A stretch of DNA of 64,000 nt from an uncultured Oscillospiraceae bacterium (lineage in GTDB: Bacteria > Bacillota > Clostridia > Oscillospirales > Oscillospiraceae). Position numbers and translations under genes: made by a program. The notes under the pieces are model-generated. The model ran no database searches. It worked only from the letters and a program-made list of their open reading frames with translations, and was not told the DNA's origin. The stretch is from NCBI GenBank assembly GCA_947628185.1, contig CANQYW010000001.1, positions 62,001-126,000 on the forward strand, written 5' to 3'. How positions within the stretch are numbered: position 1 is the first letter of the stretch; each line of letters begins with the position of its first letter. Below are positions 50,269 to 59,615 of the stretch, in pieces.

Positions 50269-51478
50269 AAAATACGCAAAACTCCTAATTAACGTGGGCA
50301 TCCACGTCCAGAAGGGCCAGACGCTCGTAATAAACGCCAGCGTTGACTCGGCGCCCTTCGTGCGGCTGTGCGCCGCGGAGAGCTATAAGCTGGGCTGCCG
50401 GGAGGTCATAATACGGTGGAACGATGAGTTCCTCACACGGGAGAAATATTTGCACGCGGCGGACGAGGTATTTGACGCCGTGCGTCCCTGGGACGCGGAC
50501 ATGATGAACACCCTTGCCCGGGAGGGCGCGGCGTTTCTCTCGATAGTTAGCCGTAACCCGGACGCTATGAAGGGCGTGGACACGGACCGTATGCGCCGTT
50601 ATAACAGGGCCTACGGCGAGGCCGTGGCGGAGTTCGAGGAGCGGCAGATGAGCGACAAGGTCCAGTGGTGCATCGCCTGCGTCCCCTCCACGGCCTGGGC
50701 CATGAAGGTGTTCCCCGGCGCCGGGCCGGAGGAGGCCGCCGGCAAACTCTGGGACGCCATATACGCCACCATGCACATAACCGCCGAGAACGACCCCGTG
50801 GAGGAGTGGCGCCGCCACTGCGAGGCCATCATAGAGCGGAAGAACAAACTCACCGCCTACAACTTTAAGTACCTCAAGTACAAAAACTCCCTGGGCACGG
50901 ACCTCACCATCGAGCTGCCGGAGGGCCACTACTGGGAGGGCGGGTCCTCCACCTCCGCCGACGGTGTGTCCTTCATCGCCAACATGCCCACGGAGGAGAT
51001 CTTCACCGCGCCGAAACTTGACGGCGTGAACGGCGTGGTCCACGCCACGAAACCCCTCCTCGTCAGCGGACAGATAATCGAGAACTTCAGTTTCACCTTT
51101 GAGAAGGGCAAGATCGTGAAGGTGGAGGCCCCGGAGAACGCTGACATATTGGAGGCGGAGACGAAGATCGACGAGGGCGCAAGTTACTTGGGCGAAGTCG
51201 CCCTCGTGCCCTACGACTCCCCCATCTCCAAGATGGGCATACTCTTCTTCAACACCCTCTTCGATGAGAACGCCTCCTGCCACCTGGCCTTCGGCGCCAG
51301 CTACCCCACAGTCCGCGGCGCCGCCGACATGACGAAGGAGGAGCGGCTGAAACTTGGCCTCAACGACTCCATCGCCCACGAGGACTTCATGGTGGGTTCC
51401 GCCGACCTCTCCATCGTTGGCGTGACTCACGAGGGCGAGGAGATCCCCGTATTCATCGACGGCAACTTCGCGTTCTGA
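50252..51478 (+). CDS. M29-family aminopeptidase (AmpS/PepS type)
   Basis: A 408-residue metalloenzyme removing N-terminal residues from peptides in the cytosol. The N-terminal half starts DPRLEKYAKLLINVGIHVQKGQTLVI, typical for the family. The C-terminal half carries metal-binding residues in FIANMPTEEIFTAPK, GASYLGEVALV, NTLFDENASCHLAFG and GLNDSIAHEDFMVGS. The ATG sits inside the end of trmD with GGAGG upstream in trmD, so translation may be coupled. A hairpin follows. Confidence 0.95.
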   Translation: MDPRLEKYAKLLINVGIHVQKGQTLVINASVDSAPFVRLCAAESYKLGCREVIIRWNDEFLTREKYLHAADEVFDAVRPWDADMMNTLAREGAAFLSIVSRNPDAMKGVDTDRMRRYNRAYGEAVAEFEERQMSDKVQWCIACVPSTAWAMKVFPGAGPEEAAGKLWDAIYATMHITAENDPVEEWRRHCEAIIERKNKLTAYNFKYLKYKNSLGTDLTIELPEGHYWEGGSSTSADGVSFIANMPTEEIFTAPKLDGVNGVVHATKPLLVSGQIIENFSFTFEKGKIVKVEAPENADILEAETKIDEGASYLGEVALVPYDSPISKMGILFFNTLFDENASCHLAFGASYPTVRGAADMTKEERLKLGLNDSIAHEDFMVGSADLSIVGVTHEGEEIPVFIDGNFAF

Positions 51479-51487
51479 GTTCAAAAC

Positions 51488-51525
51488 CCGCCCCGTTACA
51501 ACTTACCGGGGCGGATTTTAGTTTT
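51488..51525 (+). terminator. Rho-independent terminator after the aminopeptidase
   Basis: An 8-bp GC stem CCGCCCCG/CGGGGCGG (51488-51495 with 51507-51514) followed by ATTTTAGTTTT. It ends the long ylxM-to-aminopeptidase operon. Confidence 0.82.
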
Positions 51526-51540
51526 GAGGTGTGATGTGAT

Positions 51541-52419
51541 ATGTACGAATTAGTGAACATCGGCCGAGTCAGCTACTACATAGCCTGCCCCGCGAAGATA
51601 GGGCTCATCCGCACGGGCCCACAAGATGTGTGCCTCATCGACAGCGGCAGCGACAAGGACGCGGGGCGCCGGGTACGCCAGGTGCTCGATAGGAATGACT
51701 GGAAACTCCGTGCCATCTACAACACCCACTCCCACGCCGACCACATAGGGGGCAACAAGTACCTCAAGGCCCAGACCGGCTGCAGGATATACTCACCGGA
51801 CGTGGAGCGGGATTTCACGAGGTACACCATCCTTGAGCCCTCCCTCCTTTACGGAGGATATCCCCCGCAGGATCTGCGGCATAAGTTCCTCATGGCGCAG
51901 GAGAGTGACGCGGAGGAGCTCACCGGTGAGAAACTGCCGGAGGGCTGGGAGCTCATCCCCCTCCCCGGCCACTTCCTCGATATGGTGGGTTTCAGGTCCC
52001 CGGACGACATTGTGTATCTTGCGGACTGCCTCGCGAGCCGGGAGACGCTGGAGAAGTACAAAATATGCTTTATCTACGACGTGGCGGCCTACCTCAAGAC
52101 CCTGGAGCGGGTGAGAGCCATGACGGCCGCCCTGTTTGTGCCCTCCCACGCGGAGACCGCGGAGGACATAGCGCCGCTGGCCCAGTATAACATTGACGCC
52201 GTCTATGAGGTGGCGGAGCGGATAGTCGCCATATGCCGGGAGCCCAACTGTTTCGAGGCGATACTCCAGCGGCTATTTTACGACTACAACATCACCATGG
52301 ATATCCGTCAGTACGCCTTAGTGGGCAGCACCGTGCGGTCGTACATCGCCTGGCTGCGGGACACGGGGCGGTTGGAGCCCGTCATTGAGAAGAATGTGCT
52401 CTTCTGGAGGGCGTCATGA
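51541..52419 (+). CDS. MBL-fold metallo-hydrolase
   Basis: A 292-residue metallo-beta-lactamase-fold protein. YNTHSHADHIGGNKYL carries the HxHxDH metal motif, GHFLDMVGF the third His position and FVPSHAETAEDIAP the last His. The C-terminal 80 residues hold a helical extension often seen in cytosolic MBL proteins of Clostridia. Substrate unknown; thioesters, phosphodiesters or lactones all occur in this family. The stop overlaps the GH35 start by 4 bases, so the two are co-translated, suggesting a common pathway. Confidence 0.88.
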   Translation: MYELVNIGRVSYYIACPAKIGLIRTGPQDVCLIDSGSDKDAGRRVRQVLDRNDWKLRAIYNTHSHADHIGGNKYLKAQTGCRIYSPDVERDFTRYTILEPSLLYGGYPPQDLRHKFLMAQESDAEELTGEKLPEGWELIPLPGHFLDMVGFRSPDDIVYLADCLASRETLEKYKICFIYDVAAYLKTLERVRAMTAALFVPSHAETAEDIAPLAQYNIDAVYEVAERIVAICREPNCFEAILQRLFYDYNITMDIRQYALVGSTVRSYIAWLRDTGRLEPVIEKNVLFWRAS

Positions 52420-54458
52420 CTTATAGTTTCAAGAAATACGAGCCCTCGCCCATAAAGCGGGGGCACCTCAATTTGGGCGGCTCCGACCCGGAGGGCCATG
52501 AGATCGCGGTAAATAGTCTCTACCTGGAGCTCGACGGCCGGCCCTGGATCGGCGTCATGGGTGAGTACCACTTCATGCGGGACCGCCGGGAGAACTGGCG
52601 GCGGGAGCTCGCGAAGATGAAGGCCGGGGGCGTCAATATAATTTCCACCTACCTACTATGGCTCTTTCACGAGGAGGTGGAGGGTGAGGTGGACTTCACC
52701 GGCGACCTGGACCTCCGGGCGTTCGTGGAGACCTGTGGGGATCTGGGGCTATATGTGATGATCCGCGTCGGCCCCTGGAACCACGCGGAGGCGCGGAACG
52801 GCGGGTTCCCCGACTGGCTCATGGAGCGGCCCTTCAAGCTCCGGGACAATAACCCCCAGTATATGGCGGAGGCGAGGCGCTGGTATGAGCTGGTGTACCG
52901 GGAGGTGGCGGGGCTCTTTTTTAAGGACGGCGGGCCCATAATCGGCGTCCAAATCGAAAACGAGCTGGTGGACAACGGCCCCCACATCGGGGCGCTGAAG
53001 GAGCTCTCCCGTGAGGTGGGCTTTGACGCCCCCCTCTTCACCGTCACCGGTTGGAACAGCATGTACGGCTCCCGGTTCCCGAGGGCGGAGTTCCTGCCCG
53101 TCTTCGCGGCGTACTCTGACGAGCCCTGGACGCAGCACACCCGGGACATCCCACTCTGCCGGCAGTTCACCTTTGACCCCATGCGAAATAACACCGCCAT
53201 GGGCCTCGACGTGGAGGACAAGACGGACGAGACCGGCTGGCAGCTCCCCTACCGGGATTACCCCTTCGCCCTCTGCGAGCTGGGGGCGGGGCTCCAGTCC
53301 ACCCACCACCGCCGGGTCCACGTGGGGGGCATGGACGCCTACGCCATGGCCATGACGAAACTTGGCTGCGGCAACAACTTAGTTGGGTACTACATGTACC
53401 ACGGCGGACAAAATAGGCTTGGCCGCACATGCACGTTCCAGGAGTCCCTGGCCACCGGCGGCCTCAACGACTACCCCATATTAAATTACGACTTCCACAC
53501 CTGCCTCACCCAGTACGGCGAGGCCCGGGAACAGTACGGTCTCCTAAATCTCATCCACCTCTTTCTCTCGGACTTCGGCGAGGTCCTGGCCCCCATGGAG
53601 TTTGTCCCGGGCCCCGAATACGTCCCGGCGGAGGACCTGCGGGCTCTCAGGTACTGCATGAGGACCGACGGACACGGGGGCTTTGTGTTCGTGAATCACT
53701 ACCAGCGCGGCGCGGCGCTGGAGCCTATAAAAGGGGCCGTCATAGACACTATCTCCGTTAAGTTCCCCGCCATCGACATTGTAGGAGACATAAGTTTCAT
53801 GTTCCCCTTTGGCCTCACTGTCTGCGGACATACCCTCGACTTCGCCACGGCCCAGCTCATCTGCCGGGAGGGTGACACGCTCTTCTTCGCCTCCGTACCA
53901 GGTATCGAGGCCCGGTACAGCGTGGATGGGCGCGTCTATGGCGGCGGCGTCACAATAGAGCTCCCGGGGCTCAGGATAGTCACCATCCCGCTGGAGGACG
54001 CGAAATTTCTGCGGCGTCTCAATGGCGCGCTGTACCTCGGGCACGACTGCAACGTCTACGAGCTTGAGGGCAAAATAGAGTGCATAGAGGAGGGCCCCTA
54101 CTCCTACGGCGTCTGGGACGGGCGGGAGTTTAGTTCTGTCTCAGTTGAGCGGCAATTTGAGCCCGCGGCGCTCACGATGCGGGACGTCCCCGAGCCCTTC
54201 ACTCCCCCATATCTTGAGGAGCTCAACATAGGCGGCCCCCGGAGCCGGACCTGGAAGGAGCTCCAAGTCTCCTCTCCCTGTGGGATGGTGGAGATATCCC
54301 TGGAATACGACGCTATAGAGCTATATGTGGACGGCGTTCTCGCTGCCGACAAGTTCTATGACCATGAGCCCTGGCGGATACCGGCGGCACTCATCTACGG
54401 CCGCACAGCCTACATCGTCATGAGCGAGATGCGGGACGACTTCCACCGCGACTGGTGA
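52416..54458 (+). CDS. Glycoside hydrolase family 35 beta-galactosidase
   Basis: A 680-residue enzyme expected to release galactose from the non-reducing end of beta-galactosides. The GH35 barrel covers about 30-360. GEYHFMRDRRENW and GGVNIISTYLLW are early family motifs. Glu183 in QIENELVDNGP is the acid/base and Glu288 in CELGAG the nucleophile. The later half has beta-sandwich domains. No signal peptide, so it would act on imported galactosides in the cytosol, perhaps those freed by the GH53 enzymes at 1-4280; this link is inference. It follows the MBL gene with a 4-base overlap. Confidence 0.92.
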   Translation: MTYSFKKYEPSPIKRGHLNLGGSDPEGHEIAVNSLYLELDGRPWIGVMGEYHFMRDRRENWRRELAKMKAGGVNIISTYLLWLFHEEVEGEVDFTGDLDLRAFVETCGDLGLYVMIRVGPWNHAEARNGGFPDWLMERPFKLRDNNPQYMAEARRWYELVYREVAGLFFKDGGPIIGVQIENELVDNGPHIGALKELSREVGFDAPLFTVTGWNSMYGSRFPRAEFLPVFAAYSDEPWTQHTRDIPLCRQFTFDPMRNNTAMGLDVEDKTDETGWQLPYRDYPFALCELGAGLQSTHHRRVHVGGMDAYAMAMTKLGCGNNLVGYYMYHGGQNRLGRTCTFQESLATGGLNDYPILNYDFHTCLTQYGEAREQYGLLNLIHLFLSDFGEVLAPMEFVPGPEYVPAEDLRALRYCMRTDGHGGFVFVNHYQRGAALEPIKGAVIDTISVKFPAIDIVGDISFMFPFGLTVCGHTLDFATAQLICREGDTLFFASVPGIEARYSVDGRVYGGGVTIELPGLRIVTIPLEDAKFLRRLNGALYLGHDCNVYELEGKIECIEEGPYSYGVWDGREFSSVSVERQFEPAALTMRDVPEPFTPPYLEELNIGGPRSRTWKELQVSSPCGMVEISLEYDAIELYVDGVLAADKFYDHEPWRIPAALIYGRTAYIVMSEMRDDFHRDW

Positions 54459-54481
54459 AAAACTACATTCTTTAACTTTTT

Positions 54482-54510
54482 GGGCCGCGGCAATTTAACT
54501 GCCGCGGCCC
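54482..54510. terminator. GC-rich stem-loop between convergent GH35 and deacetylase genes
   Basis: A perfect 11-bp stem GGGCCGCGGCA/TGCCGCGGCCC (54482-54492 with 54500-54510) with a 7-base loop. No clear T run follows on either strand, so it is only terminator-like. Confidence 0.6.
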
Positions 54511-54534
54511 ATAAGTATGTCTACTTGTTTACTT

Positions 54535-55347
54535 TTACAGCGTCACCAACGCCCCGCCGGGGATCTCCGCCTTGCCGCCGTCCACCTCCAGCCACACGGG
54601 GCTGGCGTTGGGGTTATAGACCTTGTCGCAGGCCGCCGTGAACTGGAGCCGCCCGGCGGCCTCCATGTAGTCCACTATCTCTATGTTGGTGGCGTACCAG
54701 ATGTCGTCGCGGCCCCCGGCCATGGCGCAGAAGTCCTCCATGACCGACCAGTTATCGTACATGGGGAACTCGTAGCTGTGGCCCCAGACGTACATCATGT
54801 ATAGATACTGTGTCTTGTAGAGCGCCAGGAACTCACGCCCGCGCTCCAAGAGGTTCTGATTGTGGTGGCAGGTGCCGCGCCACTCGTAGTAGTTCTCCGG
54901 CATACCAAAACCGCCTGTGGTGGGCACCACCCGGGCGTATTTTATCCCCAGGAGCGGCAGTAGGTCCATTATCTCCTTTGAGTAGGACCCGTTGGGGTAG
55001 GCAAGGCCCCGGACTGGAGCGCCGGTCACGGCCTCCAGCTCCATCCTGTCCCGCAGCACCTGACGGGCCACGAGCTCCGTGGGGCAGCGGGAGATCGTGG
55101 GGTGGGTATAGGTGTGGCAGGCTATCTCGTGGCCGGCGTAGAGCTCCTTAAACTCCTCCGGCCCCACGCGCTGGGGGTCCGAGGTCCTGCCGGAATTTAG
55201 ATTGAACGTCCCGCGGATGCCGTACTTATTGAAAATCGACACGAGCCGCCGGTCCTCTAACCTGCCGTCGTCATAGCTCATGGTGAGGACCTTGTGTTTT
55301 CCGCCGGGGAAACAGGTGTACACATTTCGCATGGCTGGGGGTATCAT
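54535..55347 (-). CDS. Polysaccharide deacetylase-family protein
   Basis: A 270-residue NodB-like carbohydrate esterase without a visible signal peptide. Its metal site reads SYDDGRLEDRR where most members have FDDG, and HTYTH gives the His pair. The barrel continues to RGLAYPNGSYSKEIM and ends with a small beta domain (WLEVDGGKAEIPGG). It may remove acetyl groups from a sugar, or act in carbohydrate breakdown. The ATG at 55347 has AGGAG upstream; the GTG three codons earlier sits on the ribosome site itself. A 103-residue unknown gene and a sensor kinase lie upstream on the same strand. Confidence 0.84.
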   Translation of the reverse strand: MIPPAMRNVYTCFPGGKHKVLTMSYDDGRLEDRRLVSIFNKYGIRGTFNLNSGRTSDPQRVGPEEFKELYAGHEIACHTYTHPTISRCPTELVARQVLRDRMELEAVTGAPVRGLAYPNGSYSKEIMDLLPLLGIKYARVVPTTGGFGMPENYYEWRGTCHHNQNLLERGREFLALYKTQYLYMMYVWGHSYEFPMYDNWSVMEDFCAMAGGRDDIWYATNIEIVDYMEAAGRLQFTAACDKVYNPNASPVWLEVDGGKAEIPGGALVTL

Positions 55348-55388
55348 TAATCTCACTCTCCTGATTTTGTAGTCTTATTTGAGGCGGA

Positions 55389-55700
55389 TCACTCTCTTAT
55401 TATACCCATATCCAGGAAGACGGGGTATAGGTAACTGGCGCCGAAGGTCCCCAGTTTCTTGGGGCCCTGGACGCATCCCTCGGCGGCCATGAGCTCCACG
55501 GCCCGCCGGAAGGCCGCGTTCACTGTGGCGCGGGTTATGGACTTCTCCCGCCGGGAGACGAAGAGCTCGTTACCGGCGATCCTGTAGGTGAACTCCAGGC
55601 CCTTTGCGGTATGGTACACCCGGCCCTCGCCCTCTCGAAGTTTTTCCCAGAGTTTCAGCTCACCGTCCGAGTATGCGGATGTGTCGGCGTATCTTCCCAT
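55389..55700 (-). CDS. Hypothetical protein, 103 residues
   Basis: A small soluble protein that I do not recognise. It has YSDGELKLWEKLREGEGRVYHTAKGLEF at the N-terminal half (written here in pieces as YSDGELKLWEK and GEGRVYHTAKGLEF), then a middle SRREKSITRATVNAAFRRAVE that could be a DNA-binding helix pair, and a GASYLYPVFLDMGII end. ATG at 55700 has AAGGGA upstream; TTG five codons earlier would overlap the kinase stop. It lies 11 bases after the sensor kinase in the same direction, so it may be its small partner or output protein, which is a guess from position. Confidence 0.7.
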   Translation of the reverse strand: MGRYADTSAYSDGELKLWEKLREGEGRVYHTAKGLEFTYRIAGNELFVSRREKSITRATVNAAFRRAVELMAAEGCVQGPKKLGTFGASYLYPVFLDMGIIRE

Positions 55701-55711
55701 AGAACTTCCCT

Positions 55712-58700
55712 TCAATTATTTTTATTTATGATGCTTCGTAAAATCTCCATGAGTTTCTTTACGTCAATGGGCTTTGCCAGGTGTCCGTCCATGCCGGCGG
55801 CGAAGGCGGCGGCCCGGTCCTCCTCAAAGGCGTTGGCCGTCATGGCGATTATGGGTATCTTCGCCAGATCCTCATTTTCAAGGCTCCGGATGGCGCGGGT
55901 GGCCTGGTAGCCGTCCATTATTGGCATCTGGATGTCCATGAGCACCAGCTCGAAATCGCCGGGTCTCGAGGCCTTCACGGCCTCCACCGCCGCCTCGCCG
56001 TTCTCGGCGCACTTCACGTCAAATCCGGCCTCGGTCAATATCTCCCCCGCGATCTCCCGGTTCATCTCGTTGTCCTCCACCAGGAGAATCCTGTGGTTTG
56101 AGAAGGTCTTTTTTATCTCCGGCGGCCCCGCCGGCTCCTCCCTCGCTTTGCCGAGGCTCATCTCCAATGCTCTGTGGAGGTCCGAGGCAAAGAGCGGCTT
56201 GCTCACGAAACCCGTGACCCCCGCCTCCTTTGCCTCCTCCTCAATATCCGCCCAGTCGTAGGCCGACATGAGGATTATGGGCGACTCGTCGCCGATGATG
56301 CGCCGTATGCGCCGGACAGTTGTGACGCCGTTCATCCCCGGCATCGACCAGTCCACGATGTAGACCTTGAAGGGGTCCAACATCTCCACCGCCTCCTCGG
56401 TGCGGATCACCGCCTCCTTGCCGGAGAGGGTCCACTCGGTCCTGAGACCTATCTTGCGGAGCATCTTCGCCACGCTCTGGCAGCTCACAAGGTCGTCGTC
56501 CACCACCAGGGCCCTGGAGCTCTCCAGCTCCAATATAGCGCCCAGGTTCGTCTCGCCGGAGGAGAAAGCGAGCTCCAGGACAACTGTGAACTCGGTGCCC
56601 TTGCCCTGCTCGCTCTTTACGCTTATCTCCCCGCCCATCATGTCCACGATGTTCTTCGTTATGGCCATACCGAGGCCTGTGCCCTGTATGCCGCTGACGG
56701 TGGAGCTCTGCTCCCTGGTGAAGGGCTCGAACACCGACTTCGTGAACTCCTGGCTCATGCCGATGCCGTTGTCCCGGACCTTGAACTCGTAGCGGCCAAA
56801 ACCTGGTTTGGAGCCGGGCTGCTGGGTGACCTCTATGTGTACCGCGCCGCCGGAGGGGGTGAACTTTATGGCGTTGGAGGTGAGGTTCAGGAGTATCTGG
56901 TTGAGCCTCAGCTTGTCGCAATAGACCTCCTCGTTCGTCACGTCCACGGTGTCGATAAAGAGCTCCAGGTGCTTTGCGTGGACATCGGACTGGATGATGT
57001 TCCGGAGGCTCCGGAGTATATCCGCTAAGTTCTCAGGCCGCTCCTCGATAGTCACCTTGCCGGACTCTATGCGGCTCATGTCAAGCACATCGTTGATGAG
57101 CGAGAGGAGATGGTCAGATGCCTGGGATATCTTGCCCAAATAGTCAAGAGTCCTCTCCCGGTTGTCGATGTGGGTGGTGGCGAGGGCCGTAAACCCGATT
57201 ATGGCGTTCATGGGCGTGCGGATATCGTGGGACATGTTATTTAAAAACGCCGTCTTTGAGCGGCTGGCCGCGTCCGCCGCCACCAGCGCCGCCGAGAGCT
57301 CCTTCGTCTGGGCCTCAAGTTTCTCCGTGGCGGAGGCGACCTTCTCCTCAAGCCGGTGCTGGTTCTTTATCCTGACGGCAAGCATCGCGAGGGCGAAGAC
57401 CATTAAGAGCAGTACGGCTATAGCGATTATGCCGTAGACGGGGTTACTATAGATGAAAGCCACGAGGCCGAAGTTCATGTTCATCTCCCGGACTTTATCC
57501 GTCTCCCCGGTGGATATGACGGATATCTGCCCGTCGCTCAGCCCAGCTATGCCCTTATTTAGGAGCGAGAGGAGCAGGTGCCCATTTTTGACCCCGGAGC
57601 TCACGGCAAACGATATAGAGGCGCTGCCGACCCTCGTGGAGTTGAGCTCATTTTTGACGTCCTCCCACGCCATGAGCTCCGCCACCTCGGAGTAGAGTAT
57701 GGTGAAATCGGCCTTGCCGCTCTTCACGGCATCGACGCACTCCTTGACCGTGTCATAGAGCGTCACGCCGCCCTCGGGGTAGTTCTCCAGGGCGTAATTA
57801 TTCTGTACGTCCGACTGGCGTATGACCGCCACCATGCGGGCCTCGCCCGTGAAGTCGTCCCGGGAGAGACGGGATAGTCCCGTCTCTAAACAGGGCCCCG
57901 TTATCTTGTAACCCTCCTCCTCGGCCAGGGAGTAGTCGCTGTCAAAGTCAAGCACAATATCCGCCCCGCCTGTGGCCCGGAGCTCGTAGTACTCCGCCCG
58001 GTCCTCTACCGGTATGTACTCATAGGGCAGCTGCATACGCTCCGCCACGGCCTCAAATATTGCGGGGAGTATCCCGCTGGCCTCGCCGTCAACAAAATAG
58101 GAATAGGGTGGTCTATCGGGTATCATCAGGACCTGCAGTTTGCGGCCGGAGTCCGTGAGCTCACGAAGGAAGTCCCTCTCCGTGGCGTTGGCCACTATCT
58201 CACCCACGCTGTCGGAGGCGTAATAGGTCTTGTGAAGCTCGTTGCGCCAATCGGGCTCCTGGAGATCCATCTCGTTTATCGCCTTGTTTATCTCCGCCAT
58301 GAGCTCGGGAGCGTCCTTCCGCACACAGACGTAGAAGGGGCTCGAGTCGAAGGACTCGATGAGCCACTCGTTCTCCGTCGCCCTGAGACTCCCGGTGACA
58401 AGGGCGTCCACCTCCCCGTTCTGCAGGGCCTCGGTGAGCTGGTCCTGGGTGTTGAAATAGACGGGGTGGTACGTAAACCCGTGCTCCCTGGCGAAGGACA
58501 CGAAGTTCTCATTTTTCGAGTTGTCCCTGAGCATGCCCACTCTCAAACCGTCGTAGGTGCTGTAGTCCCCCAGCTCCACGTCCGTGTTGCCGGCCTTCAC
58601 GGTGAGGATGGTGGAGTTCGAGCCGATGTCCCTGTCGGAGAACAAAAACTCCTCCTCCCGCTCCGGCGTCTTGGAGACGGAGGTGACGATGTCCACCTCG

Positions 58701-58969
58701 CCCCGGCGGAGCATCTCAAGGGAGTCGGCGTAGGAGCCCTCGTAGCCCACATATTCGTAGACCCAGTCGGTGTGCATGGCGAGTTTCTGGAGGAAGTCGT
58801 AGCCGTATCCGCTGCGCTTGCCGTTATCGAGCAGGATGTGGTAACCCGTAAATTCAAAGAACCCGACCTTCAGCGTGACGGGCCCGTCCTCCGCCGCCTG
58901 GACAGTGGGACAGACGGAGAGTAAAATGAGGCACGCCGTCACGCCGCACAAAAACCTCTTAATTTTCAT
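55712..58969 (-). CDS. Hybrid sensor histidine kinase with two periplasmic-binding-type sensor domains and two receivers
   Basis: A 1085-residue hybrid kinase of the EvgS/BvgS plan. The signal peptide is residues 1-25. Two SBP_bac_3 sensor domains (about 32-250 and 275-490) outside the cell probably bind amino acids or other small ligands. A membrane helix (508-532) and coiled coil lead to HisKA with His581 in NNMSHDIRTPMNAI. The HATPase domain has NLTSNAIKFTPSGG, DNGIGM and GTGLGMAI. The first receiver has Asp873 in VDWSMPGMNG, the second Asp1012 in LMDIQMPIMDG. No HPt domain or DNA-binding regulator follows in the window, so the output is not seen. The ATG follows GGAGG. Confidence 0.92.
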   Translation of the reverse strand: MKIKRFLCGVTACLILLSVCPTVQAAEDGPVTLKVGFFEFTGYHILLDNGKRSGYGYDFLQKLAMHTDWVYEYVGYEGSYADSLEMLRRGEVDIVTSVSKTPEREEEFLFSDRDIGSNSTILTVKAGNTDVELGDYSTYDGLRVGMLRDNSKNENFVSFAREHGFTYHPVYFNTQDQLTEALQNGEVDALVTGSLRATENEWLIESFDSSPFYVCVRKDAPELMAEINKAINEMDLQEPDWRNELHKTYYASDSVGEIVANATERDFLRELTDSGRKLQVLMIPDRPPYSYFVDGEASGILPAIFEAVAERMQLPYEYIPVEDRAEYYELRATGGADIVLDFDSDYSLAEEEGYKITGPCLETGLSRLSRDDFTGEARMVAVIRQSDVQNNYALENYPEGGVTLYDTVKECVDAVKSGKADFTILYSEVAELMAWEDVKNELNSTRVGSASISFAVSSGVKNGHLLLSLLNKGIAGLSDGQISVISTGETDKVREMNMNFGLVAFIYSNPVYGIIAIAVLLLMVFALAMLAVRIKNQHRLEEKVASATEKLEAQTKELSAALVAADAASRSKTAFLNNMSHDIRTPMNAIIGFTALATTHIDNRERTLDYLGKISQASDHLLSLINDVLDMSRIESGKVTIEERPENLADILRSLRNIIQSDVHAKHLELFIDTVDVTNEEVYCDKLRLNQILLNLTSNAIKFTPSGGAVHIEVTQQPGSKPGFGRYEFKVRDNGIGMSQEFTKSVFEPFTREQSSTVSGIQGTGLGMAITKNIVDMMGGEISVKSEQGKGTEFTVVLELAFSSGETNLGAILELESSRALVVDDDLVSCQSVAKMLRKIGLRTEWTLSGKEAVIRTEEAVEMLDPFKVYIVDWSMPGMNGVTTVRRIRRIIGDESPIILMSAYDWADIEEEAKEAGVTGFVSKPLFASDLHRALEMSLGKAREEPAGPPEIKKTFSNHRILLVEDNEMNREIAGEILTEAGFDVKCAENGEAAVEAVKASRPGDFELVLMDIQMPIMDGYQATRAIRSLENEDLAKIPIIAMTANAFEEDRAAAFAAGMDGHLAKPIDVKKLMEILRSIINKNN

Positions 58970-58981
58970 AGCGTACCTCCA

Positions 58982-59476
58982 CTATCTCCCTATGTAGAAC
59001 CTCTCGAGGGTCCTCACGCACCCCTCCAGGCCGGCGCGGTCCTCCTCGGTGAAGTATCCGGGGACCGTGCTGTCCATATCGAGGACGCCCCATATCTCCC
59101 CGCCGGGGCCCCGGAGTGGGACGACTATCTCCGCGTGGGTGCCGCAGTCGCAGGCGATATGCCCCACAAAACAGGAGACCTCCTCCACAACGATGGAGCG
59201 GCCCTCCCGCCAGGCGGTTCCGCACACGCCATTACCATAGCCTATCCGCGTCACCGCCGGGCGCCCCTGGAAGGGCCCGAGGACAAGCTCGCCGCCGTTC
59301 ACGAGGTAGAACCCGGCCCAGTTCGCCTCGCTGTAGGCTATTCGCAAAACTGAGGAGAAGTTTGCGAGGGCGGCTGTCATGTCCGCCTCGCCGCCGGAGT
59401 AGAGCTCCAGCTGACCCTCTAAAAACTTGAAAAATTCGTCCTTGCTCTCGGGGTATGTGACTTCGATGTAGCTCAT
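58982..59476 (-). CDS. Free methionine-(R)-sulfoxide reductase (GAF type, fRMsr)
   Basis: A 164-residue GAF-domain enzyme that reduces free Met-R-sulfoxide. WAGFYLVNGGELVLGPFQGR and GNGVCGTAWREG with Cys85, then GHIACDCGTHAEIVVPL with Cys109 and Cys111, match the fRMsr pattern; Cys102 is close by. The pair Cys85 and Cys109 has the spacing of the known catalytic cysteines. It ends with GVLDMDSTVPGYF. It lies just upstream of the sensor kinase on the same strand (12-base gap) and is read from a strong promoter divergent from the ATP-grasp gene, so it may be the first gene of an operon with the kinase. Confidence 0.9.
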   Translation of the reverse strand: MSYIEVTYPESKDEFFKFLEGQLELYSGGEADMTAALANFSSVLRIAYSEANWAGFYLVNGGELVLGPFQGRPAVTRIGYGNGVCGTAWREGRSIVVEEVSCFVGHIACDCGTHAEIVVPLRGPGGEIWGVLDMDSTVPGYFTEEDRAGLEGCVRTLERFYIGR

Positions 59477-59520
59477 AAGTTATCCTCCCCATCCAGATCC
59501 GAACACGAATCGGCCCTCTA

Positions 59521-59549
59521 ATAATACCAATTAACTCTCCCCGTGTCAA
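59521..59549 (-). promoter_or_regulatory. Promoter of the fRMsr-sensor kinase unit
   Basis: On the minus strand consensus TTGACA (59544-59549) and TATTAT (59521-59526) are separated by 17 bp, 45 bases before the ATG. Confidence 0.82.
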
Positions 59550-59555
59550 TGAGAC

Positions 59556-59584
59556 TTGTATTTTTTTGATGTTTCTGTTAATAT
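59556..59584 (+). promoter_or_regulatory. Promoter of the ATP-grasp operon
   Basis: TTGTAT (59556-59561) and TAATAT (59579-59584) are 17 bp apart, 32 bases before the ATG. Its -35 box is 6 bp from that of the divergent fRMsr promoter. Confidence 0.65.
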
Positions 59585-59615
59585 TGGTCCAGAGTTAAGT
59601 AGGAGGTGTTCACGG

